A DNA stretch of 64,000 nucleotides from Tipula vernalis (lineage: Eukaryota; Arthropoda; Insecta; Diptera; Tipulidae), in the NCBI GenBank assembly GCA_958295665.1, contig OY282560.1, positions 210,536,420-210,600,419 on the forward strand, given 5' to 3'. A program made the position numbers and the translations under genes. The notes under the pieces are model-generated. The model had not been told where the DNA came from, searched no databases, and worked only from the letters and a program-made list of their open reading frames with translations. Below are positions 1 through 11,565 of this stretch, one piece after another (position 1 is the first letter of the stretch; the number at the start of each line of letters is the position of its first letter).

Positions 1-1078
1 TTATAACGTTTTATATCTGTCAAACAATAAATTTTACTTTCGCTATTCTCATTAAGATCGAAACTGTTTTAGTTTACAACAGTTGTAGCCGAGCACGTGC
101 GCACGCATAAACGATTTTGATTACGTAATTATGTACGATTACTTAGTATTCTATTGTATTAAAGCGCTTACTATATTTGTAAGTAGACCGAATGTGCATT
201 AACATATTATTGTATTTGGTATAAATAAACAATAAATCCGCCTTATTTGATTTACTTACGTGATAAATTCTGTATTGTTATAAATATTGTGATAGAATAC
301 GTTAATATATGGCTTGTATTGTACAATATTCGCGTTCATGGTCAATTTCATTTCTATAATGTAACTAACTATGAATTATTACGTGTATCTTTTGAATCGA
401 CCATTAACCTTGAAAGTTATTTATAATTAGTTATTCAATTTTGGAAGTTCAAAAAAATTAATCAAATACTCGAGATGAGTTCAATGAAAAAAATTCACGC
501 AATACTGATACATTAACCTAAATCTTTACACACATACTCGTATATGTATAGTTTTGAACAAGTTTTAAGTTCATTAGTGTTCCCATCGTGGATGCTTATG
601 TAATACTGAATTCATTTTTTCCGAAAATATCTCTAAGTGCTTACATAATTGCCTATAATTTGATTTTCGTGAAAGATCCCCCACTCACACACACGTATAT
701 CTGAGCAAGACTTTTGCTCCTAAACGAGACTTAAAAGTTGCAATTTTTATCTACGTACTAGATCAAGTCTCGGTTTTTGAACTGAATCTTTCCTCAGAGC
801 ATGGGTTTTGGCCTTAAAATGAGACTTGAGAGTTATGATTTTGACTACGTACTAAATGTTCAACAGGAAAATTTCATATCGTTTTGAACTTACGGAAATT
901 GGTCTTAAATGTCTTGTAACTAATTTCATTTTAACCTATAAAAATAAAGTAGGGACTATGCAGCCTCTTTGTTAATCACTTTTGATGATTGCAAAAATAA
1001 TCGTAAAGGTGTTTAAAATTAAAGAAGCCAGGTTTGAATTTTTGTTTTAAATATAATTACAATATTATTCATTATTAA
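1..1078. other. AT-rich stretch, no gene seen
   Basis: All frames are broken by frequent stops and I recognise no protein similarity, RNA gene or repeat structure. It is ordinary AT-rich non-coding sequence upstream of the satellite-like block. Confidence 0.5.
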
Positions 1079-1890
1079 TTGGAACTTGCCCATGAAATTC
1101 GGCTTGTGCATTGGAAATGGGATTCTAAAATGATTTTTGGATTAAGTTCGGGAATATGGCTAAGTATGATGAAACTTGCCTATTTCTCGACCAATTTTGA
1201 TGAATTTAGGCTTGTGAAGTGAGAAGAATGATGAAGTTCGGGAATATGGCCAAGTATAATGGAACTTGCCTGTTAAGGCCAATTAGGACGGAACTTGTCT
1301 AATTCTCAGCCAATTTTGATGAAATTCGGCATGTGCGTTTGGAATGAGATTCTAAAATGGTTTTTGGAAGAAGTTCTGGAATATGGCCAAGTATGGTGGA
1401 ACTTGCTATTTCACAACCGTTTATGATGAAATTTGACATGTGCATTGGAAATAGGATTCTAAAATGATTTTTGGATGAAGTTCTGGAATATGGCCAACTA
1501 GGACGGAACTTGCCTAATTCTCAACCGATTATCAAAAAAATCGACATGTGCGTTTGAAATGAGAGCCTAAATTGATTTTTAAATGTAGTTCTGGAATATG
1601 TTCAAGTATGACAAAATTTGCCTATTTCTCAACCGATTATGAAGAAATTTGATTTGTAGACTAGTATTAGGATTCTAAAATTATTTTTACATGAAATTCT
1701 AGAGTATGGGCAGTTAGGATAGAACTTGTCCATTTTTTACGGATTTTACTGGAATTTTACATGTGTGATCTGTGATCTGTGATCCATGAAGCTCTGGAAT
1801 AATATGGCCAAGTAGGATCGAACTTTCATATTCCTTAACCGATTATAATGAAATTCGAAATGGGCAATTACGATTTAAAATAATATTTCT
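1079..1890 (+). repeat. Degenerate tandem repeat, unit about 110 bp
   Basis: The block repeats, with 10-25% drift, a unit built around GGAACTTGCC, a TTTCTCAACCGATTATGATG core, ATGAAATTCGGC, GATTCTAAAATGATTTTTGG and GAATATGGCCAAGTA. About seven full or partial units can be seen, some shortened. A single unit recurs near 8190-8265 and an inverted one at about 2270-2395, so the family is dispersed as well as tandem. It has no coding potential. It may be a satellite or the internal array of a non-autonomous element. Confidence 0.75.
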
Positions 1891-2269
1891 AATTCCAAAA
1901 CTCTGCACTACCGTTAGTAGTTTCAATACTGCGGCGCGTGTTCGCTACACATTACATTTGTCTAAATATGGCCAAACTTACCGCTCTGACAGCAAATCTT
2001 TAGAAAACAAAACCCAAAGTTTAAAGCGAAGAATTGCCATGAAAAGTTTCTAATGGAACTTGAATATTATTACGGAGAAAATCTTGATCATTTAGCAATT
2101 GAAATAGTATTTTACAGAAATTTCAACAGCTGTATAATTCACAGAAACCTAAATTGACAACATTATAGAAGCCATATTGACATATTTCTCACAACCTCGT
2201 CTACAATTAATTTTTGACTTACATTTCCTTTTATTCGTTGGCGTCAAAATTCATCATAATCGGCTAAAA

Positions 2270-2395
2270 ATAGCTAAGTTATATTCTTATTGACCATTTT
2301 ACAGAACGTTATCCAAAAATCATTTAAAAATCCCATTTCCAACGCACATGTAAAATTTGATCATAATCGGTTAAGGAATAGCCAAGTTCCATCCT
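2270..2395 (-). repeat. Inverted copy of the 110-bp repeat family
   Basis: On the minus strand this reads as the same unit as in the 1079-1890 array (GGAACTTGGC, TTCCTTAACCGATTATGATC, a form of the GATTTTTGGATAA core). Its inverted position gives the whole 1.1-2.4 kb region an imperfect foldback arrangement. Confidence 0.6.
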
Positions 2396-2417
2396 ATTTG
2401 GGCGTTCATATAATTTA

Positions 2418-2530
2418 CTAAGGGTTCAATTTGAAATGTAAAAGGTTCAATTTGGAATGTAAAAGGTCCAATTTGAAATGTAAAATGTTCTATTTGAAGT
2501 CTTAAAGGATCATTTTGATGTGTAAAACCT
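2418..2530 (+). repeat. Short tandem repeat, unit about 21 bp
   Basis: Five imperfect copies of a roughly 21-bp unit of the form GTTCAATTTGAAATGTAAAA lie head to tail. They translate on the minus strand into a repetitive FTFQIEP-like peptide, which is a by-product of the repeat and not a gene. Confidence 0.75.
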
Positions 2531-3070
2531 GTATGATGGTATAATTGTTTGATAGTATGATGGTACATATGATCGTATGATGGTACAACGGTATGATGAC
2601 ATGATGGTATGATAGTATCAGGTTGTAGTGGTAATGTGGTATTGTGATTGATGGTATGTTAGTATGACGGTATTATGGTGATGGTATGATAATGTTGGTA
2701 TGATGTTATGAAGGTATGCAGATTTGATGGTATGATAGTAAGATATTATGATGGTATGTTGGTATAATGGTATGATGGTATGATAGTATGACGGAACGAT
2801 GGTATGATGGTATCGTGGTAAGATGGTATATATGATGGTATGATTGTGTGAGATTATGATGATATAGTGGTGTGATTTATTGATGTTATTATATGATGGT
2901 GTGATGGTATGATTGTATATATGATACAACGTACGATGACGATATGATGAGGTATGATGGTATAATGGAATAATCGGATGATGGAATGATTGTTTAAGGT
3001 TATAATGGTACTAAGGTACGTATGCCAGTATGATTGTACGTTGCTATTATGGTATGATGGTGAGTAGGGT
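2531..3070 (+). repeat. Imperfect TATGATGG-type microsatellite
   Basis: About 500 bp is made almost wholly of variants of TATGATGGTA, with many small interruptions. The open minus-strand frames across it encode His/Tyr/Ile-rich runs that follow the repeat and should not be read as proteins. Confidence 0.8.
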
Positions 3071-3540
3071 TTGAGTTGAAATTGAGTGGATTTGAAAGAG
3101 AAGTCCGGATAGGGATTAATTTGAGGTCGAGTTCAGGGTTTGGTGTGATGTTAATTTGAGTTGAGGTCATACACGCATGTAGCTTTCGAATTGAGTTAAT
3201 TTTGTGATTGGGTTGGAAAATAAGTGTGGAGTTGAGCAGAGGGTTGAGATTTGGTTCAAGCTAAGTTGAGTTGATGTATAATTAGGATTTAGTTAGCTTT
3301 CATTGGGGTGTGAGTTGTTCGTTTGGGGAATTATTTAAGGGTTGATTTGGAGTTAGGTTAAGCATTGATTTGAAAGTTGATAAAGTGTTGAATTGGTGAT
3401 TTCCTTGATGGCTGGGTTGGTGAGGAGGAAGTTCCTCCTTTAGTTGGAGGTTAAATTGAAGATTGACTTAAGAGGTTCATTTCGGGATTGATTTGGGAGT
3501 TGAATTAATCAAGACTGAAGTTCGATCAACTCAAGAGGTT
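3071..3540 (+). repeat. Low-complexity GAGTTGA-rich stretch
   Basis: Strand-asymmetric G/T-rich sequence with recurring GAGTTGAG and GGGTTGA words without a fixed period. No coding frame is convincing. Confidence 0.5.
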
Positions 3541-6024
3541 TCAGCCCTTTATATTTTTCTTTTCATTTTCCTTTACTTTAGAATTACATATAAAAACTTC
3601 GAGTTTAAGTTGTTTCTCAGGATTTATGTTATAACCATAACGCTAATCTAAAAGTAACTTGCAACATGTTTCATGAGAAAAGAAATCTTTGGCGCAGTTT
3701 TATTGCAAACAAGCAATGGTGTGTGATTTAAATTGACTCACCTAAATAATTTGAACTATCTTGAAAATAAAGGACTGTAGAAAAAAGTTTCAGTAGAAAG
3801 TTAATCGATTTTGTTAAGTTTGTGGTAAAAAAATTAATTTGACCTTGAGACGTAATTTCAAGAAAACATTTTGTTCTACTCGCCAATATACCGCGTATTT
3901 TCAGATAGGATGATTCAATGGATTGGCATGGTGGAATGGCAAACCAAACTGAGCACAATTCGAAAACCTCTATAAAAGACACCCCTTATTTCTACAAAGG
4001 GAACTTTTTTGATAATTCGTTCCTCATTTAATCCATAAAGTGGATCATTTAATCATTTACTCGTATGAATATAAAATCAATCTCGGAGTCATATGTAGAT
4101 AATATCACAGCTAAAGCGAACTCAATGATTGGTTTTATATAAATAACAATGGACTAGTGAAATCCGAGGCATATCTACATGTAAGATCCCTGGAGTCCTT
4201 ACTATTCTTTTCACATCTAAACTTTGCATAAAATTTTATTGTTTTGGAATTTTGTTTAATTTAGCAAATATTTTTGTTCGTTTTATTTTATTGTTTAATT
4301 CTATTCTTTCAAATCTTATCTGTGTTTTCGTATTTACTGTAACGATTTCTTTAGATTATAAATAAATTAGATTCCACAGTGGCACATAATACCAAAGGGG
4401 ATTTACAAAGAGTAAACTTTCAAATGAGTCGTCTTAGTGTTTGACAATATTCGGAGTAATTGCAATCTAGATTGTCAGGATACGATGTACTTATTGTATC
4501 AAACTCATAAACCGTCTAAACCGGTACACGAACTTTATACATTGACCAACAGCAAAGAGACCTAAGAAAAAGGCGAAAAAAGCGATACAGTACAAGATTT
4601 TATTCGATGCCATCTTAATGAGCTATTTAAAATATGTTTCCCTTTGTTCCACAATTACGTTAATACACCAAACGTACTTTAAACTAATTATACCTAAATT
4701 TTAATTGACAAAAGTTCAATAACCGAAATATTGCACGATAATGGTAGTGGTGAAGGAAACAAGGAAATGAAATATTTTGGTTGACAGCGATAAAATGGAA
4801 ATTTTTTTATAGAAACTTAAATCGACACGCACCATCTTGGTATTTTTATTTTTTTAACTAAATAAATAAATTTATATTTACTATAGCTTTATAGGGTGTA
4901 ATTCACATCAAAACCACTAACAATACAAAATTTCAATAAAACATGGGCATTTTAAAATTTAAATTTAATAACAAGTAGCCAAAAGGAAATTTAAACCTCC
5001 TCAAATGAGGTTTGGCAAAAATTCAATGAACATTTTAATTCTTATTTCATTAAATTGGATTAAAACTCCATAATCTAATCAAATATTTTTGAAATATTGT
5101 CTTTTAATAAAATTTCGATAAAAATGTATGTACTCTCAGATATCAATAATTGGTGCCATTGTTTTGAAAAAATAAAATTTACAGTGGAACAATTACTATA
5201 GCCTGTAGTATGAAATTGGAAACATGGGGTGGATAAAAGTAGGACGTTTTCTTCGCATGTAGATTTTACCGGTCGCATATTTTTTCATGATAAATGTATT
5301 TGTATGCAGTTGGACTTGCATCACAAATATCTTATCAGAACTCTTCCGCCATTAAGCTCTCTGAGATCTATAACTTGTTCGCTCTCGTTTTTAAGTTTAT
5401 TTAACTTTTGACATATTCTGTACCATATTATGGTATTTCTTCCATCCTTATTAGGAATTACGCCGAGAGTTTAGTTCTCTTATAAGGAGAGCTTCATCTT
5501 TAACCGATTTGTGGAAGATTTCTTTTATTCGTTCAAATTTTATGTCGGGAGCTTGATGTAGACTACTAGGTTAGTGGTTTATTTAAATTCAGAACCATTA
5601 GTTTGAGGCAGAGCTTTGAATAGCAACTAAACTGGAAGATTAAGCCGTAACTAAGCGAAATATTTTCCAGATTTTAATCCGAATCGTACCGATTTTCGTA
5701 CCGGAACGAAAAATGTTTTCGTCCTGTTTTGTTTTTTTTGTTGCATTCCTAGTTTCACGTAATGGAACCGATATTATCAATAAGCACAACTTTTCTTTTC
5801 TTAATAAAGTTTCGGACAACATTTATTGCAACAGATGTCATTACATTAAAAATAATTTGTTTAAATAGGTTCTAACATAAAATAAAATAAAATTTTATTG
5901 AAATTCACCTGCACGAGAACTTGTTCGTAGGGTATCTGACTGGAAAAAATGAAGGGCGCAAAGCTTTGTCTAATAATAATGTTGGCCTAGGCTAGACAAT
6001 AATTGTGTACTTCAGCTAAATTTT
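3541..6024. other. AT-rich stretch, no gene recognised
   Basis: Short open frames of 60-85 codons occur (for example minus strand 3728-3982 and 5075-5278). None has a recognisable domain, splice context or neighbour that supports it. I treat the stretch as non-coding or as TE debris too old to identify. Confidence 0.45.
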
Positions 6025-6300
6025 TACAACCCATAAAAGAAAATTCTACCGGTATTTTAGAATATTGGGATAAAATGAGAACGCTCAAGCCAGAATTATC
6101 GGATGTTGCAAAAAATATTTTAGATTTACCAGCGACGTAGGTGGTTGAATGTAATTCTCTGCTTTGTCGTATATTAGAGTTTTCATTCCTAACCGGTTTC
6201 GGCCCGGAACTAGCCAGAATGAATAACATTTTCCAAAACAGTAGCAGAAAGCCAGAAAGAAAAAATTTGGAACTAAATCTAAACCCTGGGAGAAGTGGAC
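6025..6300 (+). pseudogene. hAT transposase C-terminal (dimerisation) fragment
   Basis: The plus frame from about 6031 reads a Pro-Ile-Lys-Glu-Asn segment, then ILEYWDKM, PELSDVAKNILDLPAT, an in-frame stop and a remnant of the ER.FS region. The order ‘YW…P.LS..AK..L.IPAT’ is the pattern of the hAT-family C-terminal dimerisation domain. A TAG stop immediately after the PAT motif and the absence of upstream catalytic sequence show it is a dead scrap. The identification rests on this one domain, so the family is plausible but not certain. Confidence 0.5.
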
Positions 6301-6589
6301 TTACCAAATTTTAGAACCAAACAAATAAATGACTATTCATAGACTAAAGAGAAGCATTCTACTCCCAGGACAACCAAAAATCGAAAAACAAAATATTCTT
6401 TGATAAAACTGGTCACTCAGTTCTTATCAATAAGATTGAGAAAGCGAACAGTTAGTTTATTCCTTTTCCACTTAGGTGGATATGTAGTCTTATCTTTCTA
6501 AACGTTGGAAATTCGGTAAGAATTAGGATGATTCGTCCTAAACTTCTGGTGTGCCACTAAAAGTATTAACTCATTACTATTTTAGTTGT

Positions 6590-6860
6590 TTGGTAATGAA
6601 GTGATTGATTGTTTTGAACTTGAAAACTATCTCCTTTATGCAGACAATATGGAAATTTTCTCACCGAATAGTAACAAACCGGATTGCTTGAGGTTTTCAA
6701 GGGATTTAAATTCATTTTGTAGTTGGATCGTTAGCAATAAATTATAATCAATGTGGGAAAATGTAAACCCTCTCATTTTTTCGAATAGTCGCTGACTAAT
6801 GGTTCAGCAGTATTTTCTACGCTTTATGTAGGTGTCATCTTTTCATCTGATGTTACACCT
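6590..6860 (+). pseudogene. LINE reverse-transcriptase fragment (jockey-like)
   Basis: The plus frame from about 6617 reads LLYADNMEIFS, followed by DCLRFSRDLNSFCSWIVSNK and, after a stop, a piece matching the ‘N..KC..L.FSR’ region. This corresponds to the catalytic YADD block and the following segment of jockey-type RTs, with the second Asp of YADD changed to Asn. Only about 80 residues survive, no other LINE domain adjoins, and stops follow, so it is a fossil. Confidence 0.7.
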
Positions 6861-7026
6861 CTGGTGGGCATATATTAAACGCAACTGCAAAAACTTTAGT
6901 GACTCGCTTGTACATATGTATCTTAAATCGTTTTACAATTTTACATAACTCTTGTTCGATTAGTCTCAGATCATGCATCTCAAGACTACTCACAGTTTTA
7001 TCAATTTCGTGAAAGCGAACCAATTA

Positions 7027-7934
7027 TTGGGTGTATAAGTGGAAACATATCATGTTAATAATCAAAATATTCACGATTATTATCTATGATATTTTGCCAT
7101 ATATCGGGTAGTTCATGGATGCCCTCGCGACAGAAACTTGGTAGTTTGTTGGCAACATATTCATTGAGCCATTTTCGGACATCTTCAACTTTCGAGAACC
7201 GCTGGTCAGGCAAATAAGGCTGCATCGATCTAAACAAACAAAAGTCGGAAGGGGCCAAATCAGGAATACGCCGGAGAACTTCCCAGCCCAAGTTGAAGAT
7301 CACTTCCCTGGTTTGCTTTTGCTGCCTGTGAAGGGACATTGTCATGAACCTACATGACAGATCGCGTTCCTTGGCCCGTGAATGGTCTTTTTTCCTCTAA
7401 AATGCATCAGTAAATTTGTCCAGTCGAGCTTGATAACGTTCAGCCGTGACAGTTTGACCTGGTTCAAGGAGATCTTAATAGGTGATTCCTTTTCAATCCC
7501 ACCAGACACATATTGACTCTTCGGTTAACTCGTGAGGAGCCCATTTTCCTTTCTTGTGGATCTTTCCCATTGCATGCAATCTATTTGTAATTGCTGCTTG
7601 AGTAACTCCTAACTATTTCCCAAGTTCTTGTTGAGTTTGATATGGGTTTTCATCAAGTAATGCTTGAAGTTCTTCATCTTCAAACTCTTTTTCAGGACCT
7701 GGAGGTGGATTGTCTTCAAGGTTAAAATTTCCATCACGAAACTTCCTAGACCACTTTCTAACAGTTGAAGCACCAACAGAATTATCTTCCCAAGGCAAAT
7801 TAATCATTTCTGTAGCTTCATATATAACATTAACACTCTTAAATTTTGCTTAATTTGGCGGCCAAATTGAAAGTGTTTAAGTATGTTTTATATACCAACC
7901 AACTTCAGTGCTATATTTCCACTAATACACCTAT
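7027..7934 (-). mobile_element. Mariner element, internally deleted
   Basis: The ends match as inverted repeats: GGTGTATAAGTGGAAACATA at the left and, reversed, GGTGTATTAGTGGAAATATA at the right. TA dinucleotides (7025-7026 and 7935-7936) fit the mariner TA target duplication. At about 908 bp it is some 400 bp shorter than a full mariner. The interior carries a broken transposase on the minus strand. Confidence 0.85.
7055..7830 (-). pseudogene. Mariner transposase (broken)
   Basis: Minus-strand pieces follow the mariner transposase order: a helix-turn-helix part (7807-7613; STVRKWSRKFRDG, then EDEELQALLDENPYQT), a CVWWD-like segment near 7500, and the C-terminal catalytic part (7345-7055) with LAPSDFCLF and DQRFSKVEDVRKWLNE. 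Several stops and frame changes interrupt it. The stretch between the DNA-binding domain and CVWWD, which in the family holds the first catalytic Asp, is missing. It cannot encode an active enzyme. The D34D mariner assignment is from the WWD, APSD and ‘REGIHELPDIW’ blocks. Confidence 0.85.
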
Positions 7935-7936
7935 TA

Positions 7937-9120
7937 GTCCTTCCTCCACCGAATAGAATACCAAATAGTAGCTTCTGAAATCTTCGTTTCAGAAGTCTTG
8001 CACTCCCATATACGTATTCATTGAGCTGAAATTCTTGGCGCTTAAATATTCATGTTCCGCGGCTTCGAACGGCACTTGGCTAGTTACCAACCGATGGTGA
8101 ATAAATTTGATAAGTGCAGTGAAAAATGAATGTAGATGAATAAAGTTCTGCTATATTACTAAACTTAACAGAAATGTGCTAAATGCTGTTTCTTAACCGA
8201 TTATAATGAAATTCGGTAAGTTAGATCGAAATGAGATCCTAAAATAATTTTAGGAATCATGGATTGGAATCAATAACAGCGAGATAAAAACAAAGCATTG
8301 TTATACAAAAGGATATTTAAGAGAATTTTAAAAATGTTTAATTGTTACATACAGATGTTTTCCGCAGATATGACATAAGCGCATAGTTAGATAAATACTG
8401 CCGTGCTAAGAAAAAAAGTCACAAACGCCAAAAGTCGAAATATGCTTTGTAGGCATATTTGGATTCTGCTAACAAATACCTATTTTGCTGCTTTTTTAAA
8501 AAGCCAAATATCCTTCATTAAATGCCATAAAATCACGTTATTTGGTAGTCAAATTTCATATTAAGGCATGGCAAAAAAAACAGAAAATTGAAATTACTCA
8601 AAACTACAAAAAGGCAAGCACGGCAGAATACATTATCTTTGGAACAAAAACAGTCTTATCTCGTTACGGTGGGTTGGAACCTTTTGTTTTTAGTAGAGTA
8701 TTTAGGTGATCTGGCCTTTGTGACCTGGCCAATCTCAAATACAGTGAACTTCAAAATTTCAACATTTCGTAAAATTCATCAACGTAATCAATCAATAATA
8801 AAAGGTTCAACTCTTCCTTACGGAGATAGGACTGTTTTTGTTTGAAAGAGATGTATTTATCTAACTATCCGTATATGTCACATCAGCGGGAAACCTCTGT
8901 AATCTGAGAAATTTTTAATACAGTGAATTTTTATATTTTTTCTGTAAATAACAACTTTTTTACCTGTTGTATAAATACCATACCAATACATACTCATTTT
9001 TGTTAATTGTTAGAAATTGCACAGCCGTTAAAAATACCGCAATTGTAGAGGTTAATAGGCCCTGCTTATTTATAACCTGTCAACACAACTGTCATCTAAA
9101 TAAAACTAAAAAGTATCCCA
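7937..9120. other. Non-coding stretch with one satellite-like unit
   Basis: About 8190-8265 matches one unit of the 110-bp repeat family (CCGATTATAATGAAATTCGG). The plus frame at 8588-8845 (85 codons) has no recognisable domain and I do not call it. Confidence 0.45.
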
Positions 9121-9124
9121 AGGG

Positions 9125-9405
9125 TTGTTGCATTGTCAACTGAGTATTGAACTAAAGTCATGTAATCTTAGTTTGTTTACAGGGATCTTTTCAGAAAACC
9201 TCAAATATGCCATTGTTTTTCCAGTTTATAAATCAGATGATAAAACCGATACATCGCCCCATTTTCGAAAAAACTGCAAAAATAGTGAAAAATCAAATTT
9301 TAAATTTTTATCAGGTTTTCTTAATAACACACAATTTGGTTATACAAAGCGAAACACAGAAGATGCTTGACAGAACTTTTAATCCAATATTTACGACTGT
9401 TTAAA
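9125..9405 (+). pseudogene. LINE reverse-transcriptase N-terminal fragment
   Basis: Two plus frames together follow the N-terminal part of an insect LINE RT: LSLFTGIFSENLKYAIVFPV with YKSDDKTD in one frame, a ‘RPIFEKTAKIVKN’ piece in the second, then NTQFGYTKRNTEDA back in the first. These correspond to the ‘SGIFP..LK.A.V.P.YK.GDK’, ‘RPIS…KI.E’ and ‘QFGF….T.DA’ blocks. Small deletions and frameshifts break it and no catalytic motif remains. Confidence 0.75.
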
Positions 9406-9939
9406 GAAAGAATATTCTCAGAAATGATTCTGAGCCCTAAAACGAAATACCCATTAAAGATAATACTGAGAACTAATTTTACGAAAATATCACCATCCAC
9501 CTAATTCTTTGTCAGGGGCAATGTTAAAAATACTAAAGTTTTGCCATTCCGTTAACAATTTTTTTGTCAAAGTATTATGTAAACAATTTTTTGTATCACA
9601 CACATTCAAAAATTCATTCATCGAAGTATAATGCGCTTATTTGAAAATAATTATTAGGTTAATAGTCACAAGGGCGGTAAATGAGTTGTTAGAGTACGAG
9701 TTTGATGTTTATTCCGGTTTGCCGTTTGCGCTTGGGGTAATACCTTCCTTGGTTTTTAAATTTTTTTAGCTGGTAGTATGTTAAACTTTGCTTTGAGAGT
9801 ATATTTAATTATTTTCTACTAATAATGGCGGAGTGTCATAAGGATAACTATGACATACCATCATGTTGGAAGAAATTTGATGGTTTTTGGTGACAAACTA
9901 ATCAATAATCATTTCAAGAGACACTTTCTGGCAACAAAA

Positions 9940-10130
9940 ACAACGAGCGAGTTCACGCCTGACTAGCAAAAGATTTATGTGAAAACATTTATGTATAAAC
10001 GTCTATTGAATCATTTCAAGCCATTTCGATGAAGCTGAGAAACCCCTGCAGAAAGACGGCTGTTGTTCGCTCAGTATTTAAATTTTACGTTATATTTTTG
10101 GTTCAAAAAGCTAATAAGTTATTGATATTT
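9940..10130 (+). repeat. Dispersed repeat, inverted partner at 46.3 kb
   Basis: The stretch including GAGCGAGTTCACG, TCTATTGAATCATTTCAAGC, GAGAAACCCCTGCAGAAAGA and GCTGTTGTTCGCTCAGTATT recurs as its reverse complement at about 46241-46400 with few changes. It is an interspersed repeat of unknown class; neither copy shows coding sequence. Confidence 0.75.
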
Positions 10131-11104
10131 ATTGAGCTTGAGGAAAGTACAGTTCTGTTAAGTTGATCACCTAAACCTGCCATATTCGCTTTAAAATATA
10201 CCTTTACTCATACACGGTTATCTGTTCAAGATTCTTATTTGAATGGTGAATGGTCACGGCAAACTCGCTGAAAAAAGCAAAATGGCGACGCTTTTTCACT
10301 GATCAGTTTGAAATAAATTAGATTGGCGGTTCTATGTTGACCCTAAAAGTCATAGCTAGCAACTGGAAAGTCGGTAGTGCTAAAACCCCCACGATCAAAC
10401 TCATCAATAGCATGAGCGATACCAAAACAAATAAAAGGGTTTATACAAGCCGTGTTGTCCTTACACATTTGATATAAAAATGTATTTTGTTTATTAGTGT
10501 TAATGATGTCACTAACACTCTGCACAAGTCAATGTACATTTTTGCTATGAGCAAGGCCAAACCAAAAAATATATATAAACAAGCCGTACTATTGCGTTAC
10601 AAACACAAAATAAAACCTACTATTTCTGTAAGTATTAGTGTTGTGACCAGTATAATCTGCATATACTTCGATTTTTACACCCTTGTCCGCATAGTCGTCT
10701 CACTTCATTCGATGTGACAATTATCGTGTCACTTCAGTTATGAATTGATATTCTTCAAGTCGATCGAAGTGACGTGACACGACAAATGTCATGAAACAGA
10801 ATCGTTTAGGCAACACTAATAATTTATTATTATTTGACGGACTTTTGACATTTAAAAATCAAGGAAATGTCAATTGTGTTGCGTTAAAAAATCGAAAATA
10901 TTGTTAAAAATGTAAAAAATACTATTGAAAAATTTGTTTAATATTTTTGATGTGAATGGATTGACACACCGGGGAAAGATGACTTTTTAATTCCTTCGTG
11001 TATTTGACTGTGTTGTAGATGCCCATTTTGTAAAATATATAAATTTTATTTTGACCATAAAATGAGCAATTATTGACAATTGCAATTGCATTGATAATTT
11101 GTCT

Positions 11105-11565
11105 TCATCCATTTTGTATCACTTGAAAATTTCAAGTGAACAAGAGCGACGACAAGCGGACGACTGTCAAAATAATGTACACATAAAGATGCTAACAGAA
11201 CAAATGTCGCTGATTGAATTGATTTTTGCGCCTTTGTGTTGGTAGTTACAAATTTTTGGCTATCAATTTTTTCATATCCTAAGTTTTCGCTCCCTTAACA
11301 ACCAACAACGTAAATTCAATGGCCAAATTTAATTTAGATATTTTTTTTAGTGTGACGATTTTTAAGGTTATGTTGTTTGTTATGTTGTTTAGTTTTGTTG
11401 TCGGCCGCTGACGCTCTTGTTGTAACTAAGGCGGCATCGCCAGCAGACAAATGAATTTTGAAGTCGTCGCTTGTAGTTATCGCTCTTGTTCTGTTTATAC
11501 CTATAGTTTTAAATATATTTCCAAATCATTTTTTCGAGTCACTTCAAAACCAGCAGACATGTTTA
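11105..11565. repeat. Possible MITE with inverted arms
   Basis: GAACAAGAGCGACGACAAGC near 11140 is matched in inverse orientation near 11463-11497 (TCGTCGCTTGTAGTTATCGC), and the flanks share TCACTT-type words. The spacing and absence of coding sequence suggest a small non-autonomous element. Its exact ends are not clear. Confidence 0.45.

Noticed and set aside
2371..2929. His/Tyr/Phe-rich minus-strand frames
   Set aside because: They translate short tandem repeats and a microsatellite; no gene is needed to explain them.
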